A stretch of DNA of 8,897 bases from JAUXFS01 sp050329575 (lineage in GTDB: Bacteria > Pseudomonadota > Alphaproteobacteria > Rhodospirillales > Defluviicoccaceae): NCBI GenBank assembly GCA_050329575.1, contig JBHJOP010000051.1:1-8897 (forward strand). Reading direction: 5' to 3'. Under the pieces are notes generated by a model, which was not told the DNA's origin, ran no database searches, and was given only the letters and a program-made list of their open reading frames with translations. Shown here piece by piece: positions 1-7,926 of the stretch. Numbering within the stretch: the first letter of the stretch is position 1; each line of letters begins with the position of its first letter. Made by a program: the position numbers and the translations under genes.

Positions 1-49
1 CCCCAACCACGTCCGGCTCCGCCGTGATCCGCTTGATCGGACGCGCCAT
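1..49 (-). CDS. 5' end of a divergent gene, possibly DUF134 family (partial)
   Basis: Only the first 16 codons are in the window; the gene runs off the left edge. The start ATG (49-47) is preceded by a good Shine-Dalgarno sequence (GGGAGG on the minus strand, about 6-12 bases upstream). The peptide begins MARPIKRITAEPDVVG. This resembles the start of DUF134 proteins (M-x-R-P-x-K-x-R-x-I, then P-x-V before a conserved F-K-P), small predicted helix-turn-helix proteins sometimes found near Fe-Mo cofactor genes. With so few residues this is a guess from pattern only. It is divergent from draG, with about 90 bases between the starts. DraT was considered because it often precedes draG, but the N-terminus and orientation do not fit. 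Confidence 0.4.
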   Translation of the reverse strand, partial: MARPIKRITAEPDVVG

Positions 50-138
50 TCGACTGATCCTCCCGGCACTGTGCATCGCGCAGGGATATTAGTCGACATT
101 TCAGAAACAGTACACTAGGCCGTCGCGGGCGGGGGACG

Positions 139-1032
139 ATGAACGCCAGTCAGGTCACGGATCGGGCGCTGGGCGCCTACCTCGGGTTCGCGGTCGGCGA
201 TGCCCTCGGCGCTACCGTCGAGTTCATGACCGCCGGCGAGATCGCCGCCCAGTACGGGAAGCACTGCCGGATCATCGGCGGCGGCTGGCTGAAGCTGAAG
301 CCCGGTCAGGTCACCGACGACACCGAGATGACGCTCTCGGTCGGTCGGGCGATCGTCGCCGCCGGCGGGTGGGACGTGCGCGCCGTCTGCGACGCGTTCG
401 CCCACTGGCTGCGCGGTGTCCCCGCCGACGTCGGCAACACCTGTCGTCGCGGCATCCGCCGCTTTCTCCACGAGGGGACCGTCTCGACGCCGCCGAACGA
501 GGGAGATGCCGGCAACGGGGCGTGCATGCGCAACCTTCCGGTGGCGCTGGCCACCCTCGGTGATCCGGACGCGTTCCGCGACTGGACGCTGGCGCAGTGC
601 CACATCACCCACAACCATCCGCTCTCCGACGACGCCACCCTGGCGATCGGGCGGATGGTGCAGCGGCTCGTCGAAGGCGGCGGCATCGCCGACTGCCGCG
701 AAGAGGCGCAGGCGTTGATCGGCAGGCATCCGCAGTTCCGCTTCGACCGCTACAACGGCGTCTGCTCGGCGTTCATCGTCGACACCGTCCGCACCGTTCT
801 GCATTTCTACTTCTTGACGGACTCGGTCAGGAGCTGCGTCATCGAAACCGTCAACGTCGGCGGCGACGCCGACACCGCCGGTGCACTCGCCGGCATGCTT
901 TCGGGCGCCACCTACGGCGCCGCCCAGATCCCCCGCTCCTGGCTCCGCACCCTCGACCGCGCCGTCTTCAAGGAGATCCACCGCCAGGTTCCCGCCCTGC
1001 TCCGCATCGCCGAGACGCGGACCGCGGACTGA
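139..1032 (+). CDS. draG: ADP-ribosyl-[dinitrogen reductase] hydrolase DraG
   Basis: This 297-residue protein removes ADP-ribose from the modified arginine of nitrogenase Fe protein (NifH), restoring activity when nitrogen or energy conditions improve. It acts in the cytoplasm and, in studied species, is sequestered at the membrane through PII/AmtB. The N-terminus (RALGAYLGFAVGDALGATVEF) is the classic DraG opening. Dimanganese-site motifs are present: TDDTE with D60 and D61, DVGN ending at N100, EGDAGNG with D123, THNH with H158, and GGDADT with D243, D245 and T246. The spacing matches my memory of Rhodospirillum rubrum DraG (about 294 residues), so this looks intact. The ATG follows a G-rich stretch (GCGGGGGAC) as a modest ribosome binding site. 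No draT is visible; in many relatives it lies directly upstream on the same strand, but here the upstream gene is divergent. No convincing promoter was seen. Confidence 0.97.
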   Translation: MNASQVTDRALGAYLGFAVGDALGATVEFMTAGEIAAQYGKHCRIIGGGWLKLKPGQVTDDTEMTLSVGRAIVAAGGWDVRAVCDAFAHWLRGVPADVGNTCRRGIRRFLHEGTVSTPPNEGDAGNGACMRNLPVALATLGDPDAFRDWTLAQCHITHNHPLSDDATLAIGRMVQRLVEGGGIADCREEAQALIGRHPQFRFDRYNGVCSAFIVDTVRTVLHFYFLTDSVRSCVIETVNVGGDADTAGALAGMLSGATYGAAQIPRSWLRTLDRAVFKEIHRQVPALLRIAETRTAD

Positions 1033-1063
1033 GCGATGCCCGCCGCGCCGCTCTGCATTGGCA

Positions 1064-1082
1064 TCGAGCGCGGACCGCTCGA
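1064..1082 (+). terminator. Hairpin downstream of draG, possible terminator
   Basis: A perfect 7-bp stem (TCGAGCG / CGCTCGA) with a 5-base loop CGGAC begins about 31 bases after the draG stop. No T-run follows, so it is not a canonical intrinsic terminator. It may end or stabilise the draG message, or may be incidental in GC-rich DNA. Confidence 0.3.
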
Positions 1083-1171
1083 CGGGCGCGACCAATGGTT
1101 CACATGCTGATACCATAAGCCGCAACCGGCAGCGCCGCTCGGCGGCGCCCATCTCCGTGCTGGAGGAAACC

Positions 1172-2317
1172 GTGCTCGACACCATCGATCCATCATCGCC
1201 GCTGCAGGGGCAGCTGGGCACCGTGCACCTCAACCTGCGGCAGATGATGCCGACCATCGACCGCATTGCCGTCGCCATCTTCGACCGGCGGTCCGGCGTC
1301 CTCAAGACCTTCGTCCACAGCACCCGCGGCGAGACGCCGTTCGTCCACTACGAGGCGCCGCTTGCCGAGGTGCCGTCGCTGGCCCAGCTGGCGCGCAGCG
1401 GCGACGATCGGGTGATCAATGATCTTGCCGCCCCGGGGCGACTGCCGGGCGGTCATGACCGTCAGCTGCTGGCCTCCGGCTACCGGTCAAGCTACACGAG
1501 GCCCTTCTATCATCGGGGCGAGCTGTTCGGGTTCGTGTTTTTCGACTCCTGCCAGCCGCACGCGTTCGCCCCGCCGGTCGTCCGTCATCTGCAGGTGTTC
1601 GCCCAGCTGGTGTCACTGACCGTCGTCGAGGCGCTGACGCCGGCAGAAAGCCTGCGATCGGCGGTGGAGTTCGCGCGCAGCGTCAGCCGCTTCCGCGATG
1701 AGGAGACGGGCGCCCACCTCTACCGCATGGCGAGCTACGCGCGCCTGATCGCCAAGACGCTGGCGGTGCAGGGCGGTCTCGACGACGAGTTCGTCGAGTT
1801 CGTGTTCCTGTTCGCGCCGCTCCACGACGTCGGCAAGATCGCGATCCCCGACCGCATCCTCCTGAAACCCGGCCGCCTCGACGACGGCGAGTTCGCGATC
1901 ATGCAGACCCACGTCTCGAAGGGCGTCGAGATCGTCACCATGATGGCCGAGACGTTCGGCATCGGCAGCGGCCAGCACGTCGACGTGCTGCGCAACATCG
2001 TCGCCTTCCACCACGAGGCGGTGGACGGCAGCGGCTATCTCGAGGGCCGTCGCGGCGCCGATATTCCGCTCGAGGCCCGCATCGTCACCGTCGCCGACGT
2101 GTTCGACGCGCTGACGACGGTGCGCCCCTACAAGCGGGCGTGGTCCAACGACGAGGCGTTCGCCCTCTTGGCCGACCTGGCGGGACGCAAGTTCGACCCC
2201 GACTGCGTCGCCGCCCTCAGCGCTGACCGGCCCGCCGTCGAGGTGATCCAGACGCGCTTCCGCAGCGCCAAGGTCGCCTTCGAGGGCTTTCACGAGGCCT
2301 ACCTGGAGGAGGTGTAG
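1172..2317 (+). CDS. GAF-like / HD-GYP domain phosphohydrolase (predicted c-di-GMP phosphodiesterase)
   Basis: The predicted cytoplasmic protein has 381 residues, with an N-terminal GAF-like sensor (roughly 15-155) and a C-terminal HD-GYP domain (roughly 165-345). HD-GYP enzymes usually hydrolyse cyclic di-GMP. Visible metal and catalytic residues include E178 and H182 (EETGAHLYRM), H218-D219 with K222 (HDVGKIAIPD), H247, H280-H281 (HHEAVDGSGY) and D309 (VADVFDAL), followed by RPYK. The GYP triplet reads GYL (residues 288-290), an unusual substitution. No receiver domain or membrane segment is seen, so the GAF domain is the likely input. I chose the GTG at 1172 because GGAGG lies 5 bases upstream and the GAF-like region starts soon after; the same frame is open back to 881 but overlaps draG with low-complexity sequence. 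It follows draG by 139 bases on the same strand and may or may not be co-transcribed. No known link to nitrogenase control. Confidence 0.88.
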   Translation: MLDTIDPSSPLQGQLGTVHLNLRQMMPTIDRIAVAIFDRRSGVLKTFVHSTRGETPFVHYEAPLAEVPSLAQLARSGDDRVINDLAAPGRLPGGHDRQLLASGYRSSYTRPFYHRGELFGFVFFDSCQPHAFAPPVVRHLQVFAQLVSLTVVEALTPAESLRSAVEFARSVSRFRDEETGAHLYRMASYARLIAKTLAVQGGLDDEFVEFVFLFAPLHDVGKIAIPDRILLKPGRLDDGEFAIMQTHVSKGVEIVTMMAETFGIGSGQHVDVLRNIVAFHHEAVDGSGYLEGRRGADIPLEARIVTVADVFDALTTVRPYKRAWSNDEAFALLADLAGRKFDPDCVAALSADRPAVEVIQTRFRSAKVAFEGFHEAYLEEV

Positions 2318-2402
2318 CATCCCCCAGGGCGGCCCAAGTGTCTCCCGCGCATGAGCGTGCGACCATGCAGACCCCGCTCCCGCCGTGCCCGTTCCTCGGC
2401 CC

Positions 2403-3266
2403 TCACGCGCGCACCGAGACCTCGACCCGCATGGCGGCGAGGGCGTCGCTGGGGCCGACGAAGCGGCCGGCGACCGGCACCGCCTGGCGGATGTCGCGGA
2501 CGACGGCGACCGGGATGAGATTGGCGCCGCCGAGGGTGCGGTTGGTCGGATCGAACGTGATCCAGCCGGCGCCCGGCAGGTAGATCTCGGCCCAGGCATG
2601 TGTGGAACCCGAACCCGCCGATCCGGCACGGGTCCGGTCGGGATCGTAGAGATACCCGGAGACGATCCGCGCCCCCAGCCCGAGGGTGCGGGCGGCCTCG
2701 GCGAACAGCACCGCGAAATCGCGGCACGATCCCCAGCCGCGATCCAGGGTCTCGACCGGCGACTGGGTGCCCTCGTCGTCGCGGCTCTGATAGGCGAAGC
2801 GCCTGGCGACCCCGGCGCACAGATCCTTGAGCAGCGACAGCGTGTCGGTCGGCTTTGCGAAGATGAAGCCCTGCGTCCACGCCCACAGCCGTCCCGCCGG
2901 ATCCGGATACTGCGGTGCCATCAGGGCGCCGAGGTCGACCCAGTCCTCGTCCGGATACAGGAACGGGTACGAAAGGGCGGACGCGGCGATGTCGAACACC
3001 GGCCAGGCGGCGGCGCTGAGCTCGAGCGCCGCCGTGCTGTCGATCTCGAGCTCGTCGGTTGGCGCCCCGAAGGTGGCGGTGGCGATGGTGTTGCCGGCGA
3101 CGTCGTGTGCCCAGGTGACGGTCGCCGCCGGTTCGATCACCAGATCATGGGACAGCAGCCGCAGATCCCGGCTTTCGCGCGGGCGGAGCATCAGCCGGTG
3201 CGGTCCAAGCGACACCGGCGTGCGATAGCGGTAGGTCGTCCTGTGGCTGATCCGGAGGTTGGTCAA
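2403..3266 (-). CDS. Transglutaminase-family protein (cysteine protease-like fold)
   Basis: This 287-residue protein has a bacterial transglutaminase-like N-terminal region (residues 1-80, opening NLRISHRTTYRY) and a transglutaminase core (about 140-245). The catalytic triad is visible: C181 in GSCRDFAVLF, H223 in STHAWAEIYL and D239 in GWITFDPTN. Proteins of this architecture are common in proteobacteria; substrates are mostly unknown and many may act as peptidases rather than cross-linkers. No signal peptide is evident. The TTG at 3266 is preferred: the family typically starts just before the R-I-x-H-x-T-x-Y-x-Y motif and a GGGGG ribosome binding site lies 6 bases upstream. An ATG at 3392 would add 42 low-complexity residues with no good binding site. 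It converges with the HD-GYP gene (85 bases between stops). Its place beside nif genes is probably incidental. Confidence 0.88.
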   Translation of the reverse strand: MTNLRISHRTTYRYRTPVSLGPHRLMLRPRESRDLRLLSHDLVIEPAATVTWAHDVAGNTIATATFGAPTDELEIDSTAALELSAAAWPVFDIAASALSYPFLYPDEDWVDLGALMAPQYPDPAGRLWAWTQGFIFAKPTDTLSLLKDLCAGVARRFAYQSRDDEGTQSPVETLDRGWGSCRDFAVLFAEAARTLGLGARIVSGYLYDPDRTRAGSAGSGSTHAWAEIYLPGAGWITFDPTNRTLGGANLIPVAVVRDIRQAVPVAGRFVGPSDALAAMRVEVSVRA

Positions 3267-3362
3267 CGGCGGCCCCCAGGCTTGGTGACGGTGTGGCGGA
3301 TCGTGGTGGTCGGTCTCGGCGCCGGCGGCCGACAGCGATCCCCTGCGTCCCCGAACGCGAGC

Positions 3363-3390
3363 GGCGCCGCCGGTCGGCCCGTCCGGCGCC
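3363..3390 (-). terminator. GC hairpin after nifT, possible end of the nif transcript
   Basis: A perfect 7-bp stem (GGCGCCG / CGGCGCC) encloses a 14-base GC-rich loop, about 38 bases beyond the nifT stop on the minus strand. There is no T-run, so intrinsic termination is uncertain. It is the only clear hairpin between nifT and the transglutaminase start. Confidence 0.3.
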
Positions 3391-3428
3391 ATCGTAGTCC
3401 GATCGAGATCCGCCGCAACCGGTGTCCG

Positions 3429-3641
3429 TCATTGCGGGCCGGCGAGGCGGCGCGCCTCCACCGTGATCGGCAGGCGGGTTTCCGCCGCCAGTTCGGGCAG
3501 GGCCAGCCGCCAGCCGTTGCTGAGGTCCACCCAGCCGCCCCACAGCCCCGGCCGTTCGTGATCGACGACGATCTCCTCCAGGTCCTTCTTGGCGACGTAG
3601 ACCGAATAACCCTCGCCGCGGCGGCCGACGGTGACTTTCAT
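3429..3641 (-). CDS. nifT: NifT/FixU family protein
   Basis: This 70-residue protein matches the NifT (FixU) family along its length: it begins MKVTVGRRGEGYSVYVAKKDLEE and carries the signature LWGGWVDLSNGWRLALPEL followed by TRLPITVEARRL. The length is normal for the family (about 65-80). Its biochemical role is unsettled; it is associated with nitrogenase maturation and is often dispensable. The ATG lies 9 bases after GGAGGA. Its start overlaps the nifZ stop in an ATGA (3638-3641), suggesting translational coupling. It is the last gene of the nifB-ferredoxin-nifZ-nifT run. Confidence 0.95.
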   Translation of the reverse strand: MKVTVGRRGEGYSVYVAKKDLEEIVVDHERPGLWGGWVDLSNGWRLALPELAAETRLPITVEARRLAGPQ

Positions 3642-3922
3642 CGCGTGCTCTCCTCCGTGGCCTTCAGGGCCTCGAGTTCGCCGCCGCGCATGCCGACCAG
3701 CCGGCCGCGGTCGACGAAGTCGACGGTGTAGACGTAGTGGCGTTGCAGGAACTCGCCGATCGCGGTGACGTAGCCTTCGTCGCCGGCTTGGACCACGAAC
3801 GCGCCCCGCGGCTCGCCCGGCAGAGTGCCGTCGTTGCGGATCGCCACCCGCGCCCGCACCCGCTGGCCGGGTGCGAACCGAGGCGGGCCGTAGACCTCGG
3901 GCAGCGGTTCGTCGTCGTGCAT
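3638..3922 (-). CDS. nifZ: Nitrogenase maturation accessory protein NifZ
   Basis: This 94-residue protein has the NifZ core: FAPGQRVRARVAIRNDGTLPG (residues 16-36), AGDEGYVTAIGEFLQ (46-60) and VYTVDFVDRGRLVGMRG (64-80). In Azotobacter, NifZ acts in MoFe protein maturation, helping form the second P-cluster; that role is known for the family, not shown here. The ATG at 3922 lies 20 bases after the ferredoxin stop. No clear Shine-Dalgarno sequence precedes it, so translation may depend on coupling to the upstream gene. The frame continues open far upstream through the ferredoxin and nifB, but nothing NifZ-like precedes this Met. The nifZ stop overlaps the nifT start by 4 bases. Confidence 0.95.
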   Translation of the reverse strand: MHDDEPLPEVYGPPRFAPGQRVRARVAIRNDGTLPGEPRGAFVVQAGDEGYVTAIGEFLQRHYVYTVDFVDRGRLVGMRGGELEALKATEESTR

Positions 3923-3942
3923 CAGAGGCCGGGTGCGCTCGC

Positions 3943-4134
3943 TCAGGCGTGGACGATCGCATCCGCCGGACAATTGGCGACGCATGTCGGCACCGCCGCG
4001 ACCCCTGCACACTCGGTGCACTTGCCGGCGTCGATGGCATAGGCGTCGCCCTTCATCCGGATCGCGCCGCTGGGGCAGTCGAACTCGCAGGTTCCACACA
4101 CCGTGCACTCGGCGGTGATGATCCTCATGGCCAT
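3943..4134 (-). CDS. fdxN: 2[4Fe-4S] ferredoxin, FdxN type
   Basis: This 63-residue ferredoxin has two cluster motifs: C10-x2-C13-x2-C16-x3-C20 and C39-x2-C42-x8-C51-x3-C55. The 8-residue gap in the second motif is characteristic of the nif-linked FdxN type, as in Rhodobacter capsulatus ferredoxin I and the ferredoxin after nifB in rhizobia and Azotobacter. The likely role is electron donation to NifB for NifB-co synthesis or to nitrogenase; assignment between these is inference. The first ATG (4134) is chosen because AAAGGAG sits about 7 bases upstream; a second ATG two codons later (4128) is less well placed. It follows nifB by 59 bases that contain strong inverted repeats, and precedes nifZ by 20 bases. 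Confidence 0.95.
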   Translation of the reverse strand: MAMRIITAECTVCGTCEFDCPSGAIRMKGDAYAIDAGKCTECAGVAAVPTCVANCPADAIVHA

Positions 4135-4155
4135 GTCGCGTCTCCTTTGCGTCTC

Positions 4156-4190
4156 GCCGCGGATCCGATCCGCGGCCGATGTTGCGGCCG
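4156..4190 (-). other. Two overlapping inverted repeats between nifB and the ferredoxin gene
   Basis: In transcript order the first hairpin is CGGCCG, loop CAACAT, CGGCCG (4190-4173). The second has 10-base arms (GCCGCGGATC / GATCCGCGGC, 4176-4156) around a single central base; as RNA it would form about 8 bp with a 3-base loop. They share 4173-4176, so both cannot form completely. The second ends 7 bases before the ferredoxin ribosome binding site. Possible roles are attenuation, message processing or 3'-end protection of the nifB message. Confidence 0.5.
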
Positions 4191-4193
4191 AAT

Positions 4194-5675
4194 TCAGGCC
4201 GTTCGGGCGATCGATTCGGTGCCGCCGACCGTGTCGACGAACAACCGGGCGACCGCCGGTTCGATGTAGTCGTGGGCGAAGGCGTCGGTGGCCCGGATGC
4301 CGGCCGCCGCCAGGCGGTCGCGCGGGGCTTGGCCGATGCGGGCGCAGAGCACGGCGTCGATCCCGTCGAGCAGGTCGATGGTCGCCGCGAGGGCGTCGTC
4401 CTCGCCGTATCCACCCTGGCAGTAGCGGGTGGCGCGGCGATGGCCGACCAGCCGCACGCCGTGGCGATCGACTTCGTAGATCTGGAACGCGCTGGCGTGA
4501 CCGAAATGCTGGTTGATGCGGCCGCTGCCCTTGCTGCAGACGGCGACCAGAAGCCGGTCGTCGGTCCCCGCGCCGCGCAGGCCGTCCTCCGCCCGGACGG
4601 TCGCGGCGGCACGGTCGCGGCGCTCGCGCTCGACGACCGAACGATACCGAACGCGGCCGGCGTGATCGATCGCCGGCGCATCGGGCAGCCGGTCGAGGGC
4701 GAATGCCGCTCCCTGATCGTCGCCGAGCAGGCCGACCGCATCGGCGCGGCACTGGCGGCAGTGCTTCATCAGGTTGGCGCCGCCGGCGAGATCGTCCTGC
4801 AACGCCTTGAGTTCGCTCGCCGTCGGCCCGCGCTGGCCGGTGAGGCCGTAGCGGGTGCCGTGCGCCGGATCCGAGATCAGCGGCATGATGTTGTGGATGA
4901 AGGCGCCGCGCGCCTTGAGCTCGGCGTTGACCTCGCGCAGGTGGGCATCGTTGACCCCCGGGATCATCACCGAGTTGACCTTGACCAGGACGCCGGCGGC
5001 GACCAGCCGGTCGAGGCCGAGCCACTGCCGCTCGATCAGCACCGCGGCGGCATCGCGCCCGGTCAGCCGCCGCTTGTCGTGGGCGACCCAGGCGTAGATC
5101 CGCGCGGCCACCTCCGGGTCGACGGCGTTGATGGTGATGGTGACGTGATCGATGGCGTGCGCCTTGATCTCGTCCACCCACTCCGGCAGGGCGAGACCGT
5201 TGGTCGACAGGCACAGCTTGACATCGGGGAGCGCCGCGGCCACCCGCGCGCAGGTCTCGAAGGTGCGCCGCGGGTCCGCGAGCGCGTCGCCGGGGCCGGC
5301 GATGCCGACGACGGACAGCTGCGGCATCTGCGAGGCGACCCAGGCCACCTTGCGGGCAGCGCGTTCGGGGGTCAGCGTTTCGCTGACGACGCCCGGCCGG
5401 CTCTCGTTGGCGCAGTCGTACTTGCGGTTGCAGTAATGGCACTGGATGTTGCAGGCCGGCGCGACGGCGACGTGCATGCGGGCGAAGAAATGATGGGCCT
5501 CCTGGCTGTAGCAGGGATGGTCCTTGACCTTGTTCCAGACCTCGGGCGGGAGGGCGTCGGCTTCCGGCCGCGCGCCGCAGGACGAGGACGCGCAGCCGCC
5601 GCCGTCCGCCCGCGGCTCGCGTCGGACCGGCGGCCGGGAGGACGATACCGCTGCCAGGGGAATGATCTTCTGCAC
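4194..5675 (-). CDS. nifB: Nitrogenase cofactor biosynthesis radical SAM protein NifB
   Basis: This 493-residue NifB builds NifB-co, the [8Fe-9S-C] core of FeMo-cofactor, using radical SAM chemistry. The radical SAM motif is C75-NIQ-C79-HY-C82, inside the NifB signature HPCYS...ARMHVAVAPACNIQC, followed by NRKYDC(88)ANESRPG. Other probable cluster-ligand cysteines are C28 and C33 (CASSSC), C55, and C306/C309 (HCRQC). Residues about 373-490 form a C-terminal NifX/NafY-like cofactor-binding domain (GSGRINQHFGHASAF), the longer bacterial form. I chose the GTG at 5675 because GAGGGG lies 6 bases upstream and the protein then opens VQKIIPL, like other NifBs. The frame is open back to an ATG at 5825, but that start would place the sigma-54 promoter (5726-5740) and a NifA site inside the gene. 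First gene of the nifB-ferredoxin-nifZ-nifT run; its own sigma-54 promoter and two NifA sites lie upstream. Confidence 0.97.
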   Translation of the reverse strand: MQKIIPLAAVSSSRPPVRREPRADGGGCASSSCGARPEADALPPEVWNKVKDHPCYSQEAHHFFARMHVAVAPACNIQCHYCNRKYDCANESRPGVVSETLTPERAARKVAWVASQMPQLSVVGIAGPGDALADPRRTFETCARVAAALPDVKLCLSTNGLALPEWVDEIKAHAIDHVTITINAVDPEVAARIYAWVAHDKRRLTGRDAAAVLIERQWLGLDRLVAAGVLVKVNSVMIPGVNDAHLREVNAELKARGAFIHNIMPLISDPAHGTRYGLTGQRGPTASELKALQDDLAGGANLMKHCRQCRADAVGLLGDDQGAAFALDRLPDAPAIDHAGRVRYRSVVERERRDRAAATVRAEDGLRGAGTDDRLLVAVCSKGSGRINQHFGHASAFQIYEVDRHGVRLVGHRRATRYCQGGYGEDDALAATIDLLDGIDAVLCARIGQAPRDRLAAAGIRATDAFAHDYIEPAVARLFVDTVGGTESIARTA

Positions 5676-5681
5676 CGCGCG

Positions 5682-5687
5682 CCCCTC
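5682..5687 (-). promoter_or_regulatory. nifB ribosome binding site
   Basis: GAGGGG on the minus strand, 6 bases before the GTG at 5675. It decides the nifB start in favour of this GTG over the upstream in-frame ATG at 5825. Confidence 0.7.
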
Positions 5688-5725
5688 GATGGTTGGTTGA
5701 TCCGTCTGCGTCCGCCCGCTGCGGA

Positions 5726-5740
5726 GCAAGGGCCGTGCCA
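5726..5740 (-). promoter_or_regulatory. Sigma-54 (RpoN) promoter of nifB
   Basis: The minus strand reads TGGCAC-GGCCC-TTGC, a perfect match to the -24/-12 consensus TGGCAC-N5-TTGC. The predicted start of transcription is near 5714, giving a leader of about 39 bases before the nifB GTG. Two NifA-type enhancers lie about 85-110 bases upstream of that start. Confidence 0.93.
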
Positions 5741-5796
5741 CTTCGCCAAGCCCTTGTCGTTTCGACGTTTTTCCTTGAGCCGGCGCGGCCGCCCGC

Positions 5797-5812
5797 TGTC
5801 GGCTGTGCGACA
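5797..5812. promoter_or_regulatory. NifA upstream activator sequence, nifB proximal copy
   Basis: TGTCGGCTGTGCGACA fits TGT-N10-ACA, with symmetric arms TGTCG and CGACA around 6 bases. It is centred about 90 bases upstream of the predicted nifB transcription start, a normal distance for NifA enhancers. Confidence 0.85.
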
Positions 5813-5815
5813 GAC

Positions 5816-5831
5816 TGTCGGACATTCGACA
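5816..5831. promoter_or_regulatory. NifA upstream activator sequence, nifB distal copy
   Basis: TGTCGGACATTCGACA fits TGT-N10-ACA with the same TGTCG / CGACA arms. It lies 19 bases from the proximal copy, centre to centre, and about 110 bases from the predicted nifB transcription start. A further half-site CGACA follows at 5838-5842. Confidence 0.87.
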
Positions 5832-5846
5832 ACGCTCCGACAGCGG

Positions 5847-7556
<1,710 letters not shown>

Positions 7557-7623
7557 TCCGCTTGCCGTCGTGATGCTCCCGCCCGCTCCCCCTCCTCTTT
7601 TTCTGGTTCTCCGTCCCCTCGAA

Positions 7624-7638
7624 GCAATTTACGTGCCG
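7624..7638 (-). promoter_or_regulatory. Sigma-54 promoter facing nifA
   Basis: The minus strand reads CGGCAC-GTAAA-TTGC, matching TGGCAC-N5-TTGC with one mismatch at the first base. The predicted transcription start is near 7612, leaving a 56-base leader before the GTG at 7556. This suggests nifA is sigma-54 dependent, through itself or NtrC; no NtrC-type TGCACC-N5-GGTGCA site was seen nearby. Confidence 0.72.
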
Positions 7639-7660
7639 CCTTCGGTCTGGGAATTGCTGT

Positions 7661-7681
7661 TGTCACATCAATGACTTGACA
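7661..7681. repeat. Inverted repeat TGTCA-N11-TGACA upstream of the nifA promoter
   Basis: Five-base symmetric arms separated by 11 bases, centred about 59 bases upstream of the predicted nifA start. It also contains TGT-N10-ACT, one base short of a NifA site, but this is closer than usual for an enhancer. It could be an operator for an unidentified regulator. Confidence 0.4.
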
Positions 7682-7811
7682 GGCAGCGATGGCGACGGCC
7701 GGCCGACGGCTGCCGTTCCGTTGGGCATTCGGCGCCGAACTGCCTCATTTGGAGGCCGCGCGAGGGCGCGGTGGCGAGCGGGGAACGGCCCGCGACGGCG
7801 CCGACGGTCGA

Positions 7812-7827
7812 TGTCGCCCCTGCGACA
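7812..7827. promoter_or_regulatory. NifA upstream activator sequence in the divergent region
   Basis: TGTCGCCCCTGCGACA fits TGT-N10-ACA and is a perfect 6-base inverted repeat, with the same TGTCG / CGACA arms as the two nifB sites. It is centred about 118 bases upstream of the predicted start of the FeSII-ferritin gene and about 208 bases from the predicted nifA start, so it fits the plus-strand gene best. Confidence 0.85.
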
Positions 7828-7842
7828 ACGGCGTGACGTCCG

Positions 7843-7858
7843 TGTCGCATTTCCGACC
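7843..7858. promoter_or_regulatory. Degenerate NifA site
   Basis: TGTCGCATTTCCGACC matches TGTCG-N6-CGACA except for its last base. It lies 31 bases (about three DNA turns) from the perfect copy and about 87 bases upstream of the predicted transcription start of the plus-strand gene, which supports a real second site. Confidence 0.55.
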
Positions 7859-7910
7859 CACGCGCCCACCACGACGACAGAAATATCAATCAAATCAGAT
7901 GGATCGTTTC

Positions 7911-7926
7911 TGGCGTGGTTCTTGCT
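7911..7926 (+). promoter_or_regulatory. Sigma-54 promoter of the FeSII-ferritin gene
   Basis: TGGCGT-GGTTC-TTGCT matches the -24/-12 consensus at both invariant dinucleotides (GG and GC) and through TTGCT. The predicted start is near 7937, a 67-base leader before the ATG at 8004. An A/T-rich tract at about 7875-7900 between enhancer and promoter could be a bending or IHF site, though it does not match the IHF consensus fully. Confidence 0.87.

Noticed and set aside
65..80. Possible sigma-54 promoter before draG (CGGCAC...TCGC)
   Set aside because: The spacing between the GG and GC elements is one base too long and the -12 part is CATCGC, not TTGC. No NifA site is nearby.
881..1171. N-terminal extension of the HD-GYP protein from 881
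   Set aside because: It overlaps the draG coding region, is low complexity, and a well-placed GGAGG-GTG start exists at 1172.
115..1323. Long open frame on the minus strand across draG
   Set aside because: It is antisense to clear draG, composed of low-complexity Arg/Gly/Ala/Asp sequence, with no recognisable domain; typical of GC-rich coding DNA.
2348..2367. Weak inverted repeat GCATG...CATGC between the HD-GYP and transglutaminase stops
   Set aside because: Five-base arms with mismatched interior and no T-run; not strong enough to call a terminator.
5676..5825. Longer NifB N-terminus starting at ATG 5825
   Set aside because: It would put the perfect sigma-54 promoter and part of a NifA site within the coding region; the added 50 residues do not resemble NifB.
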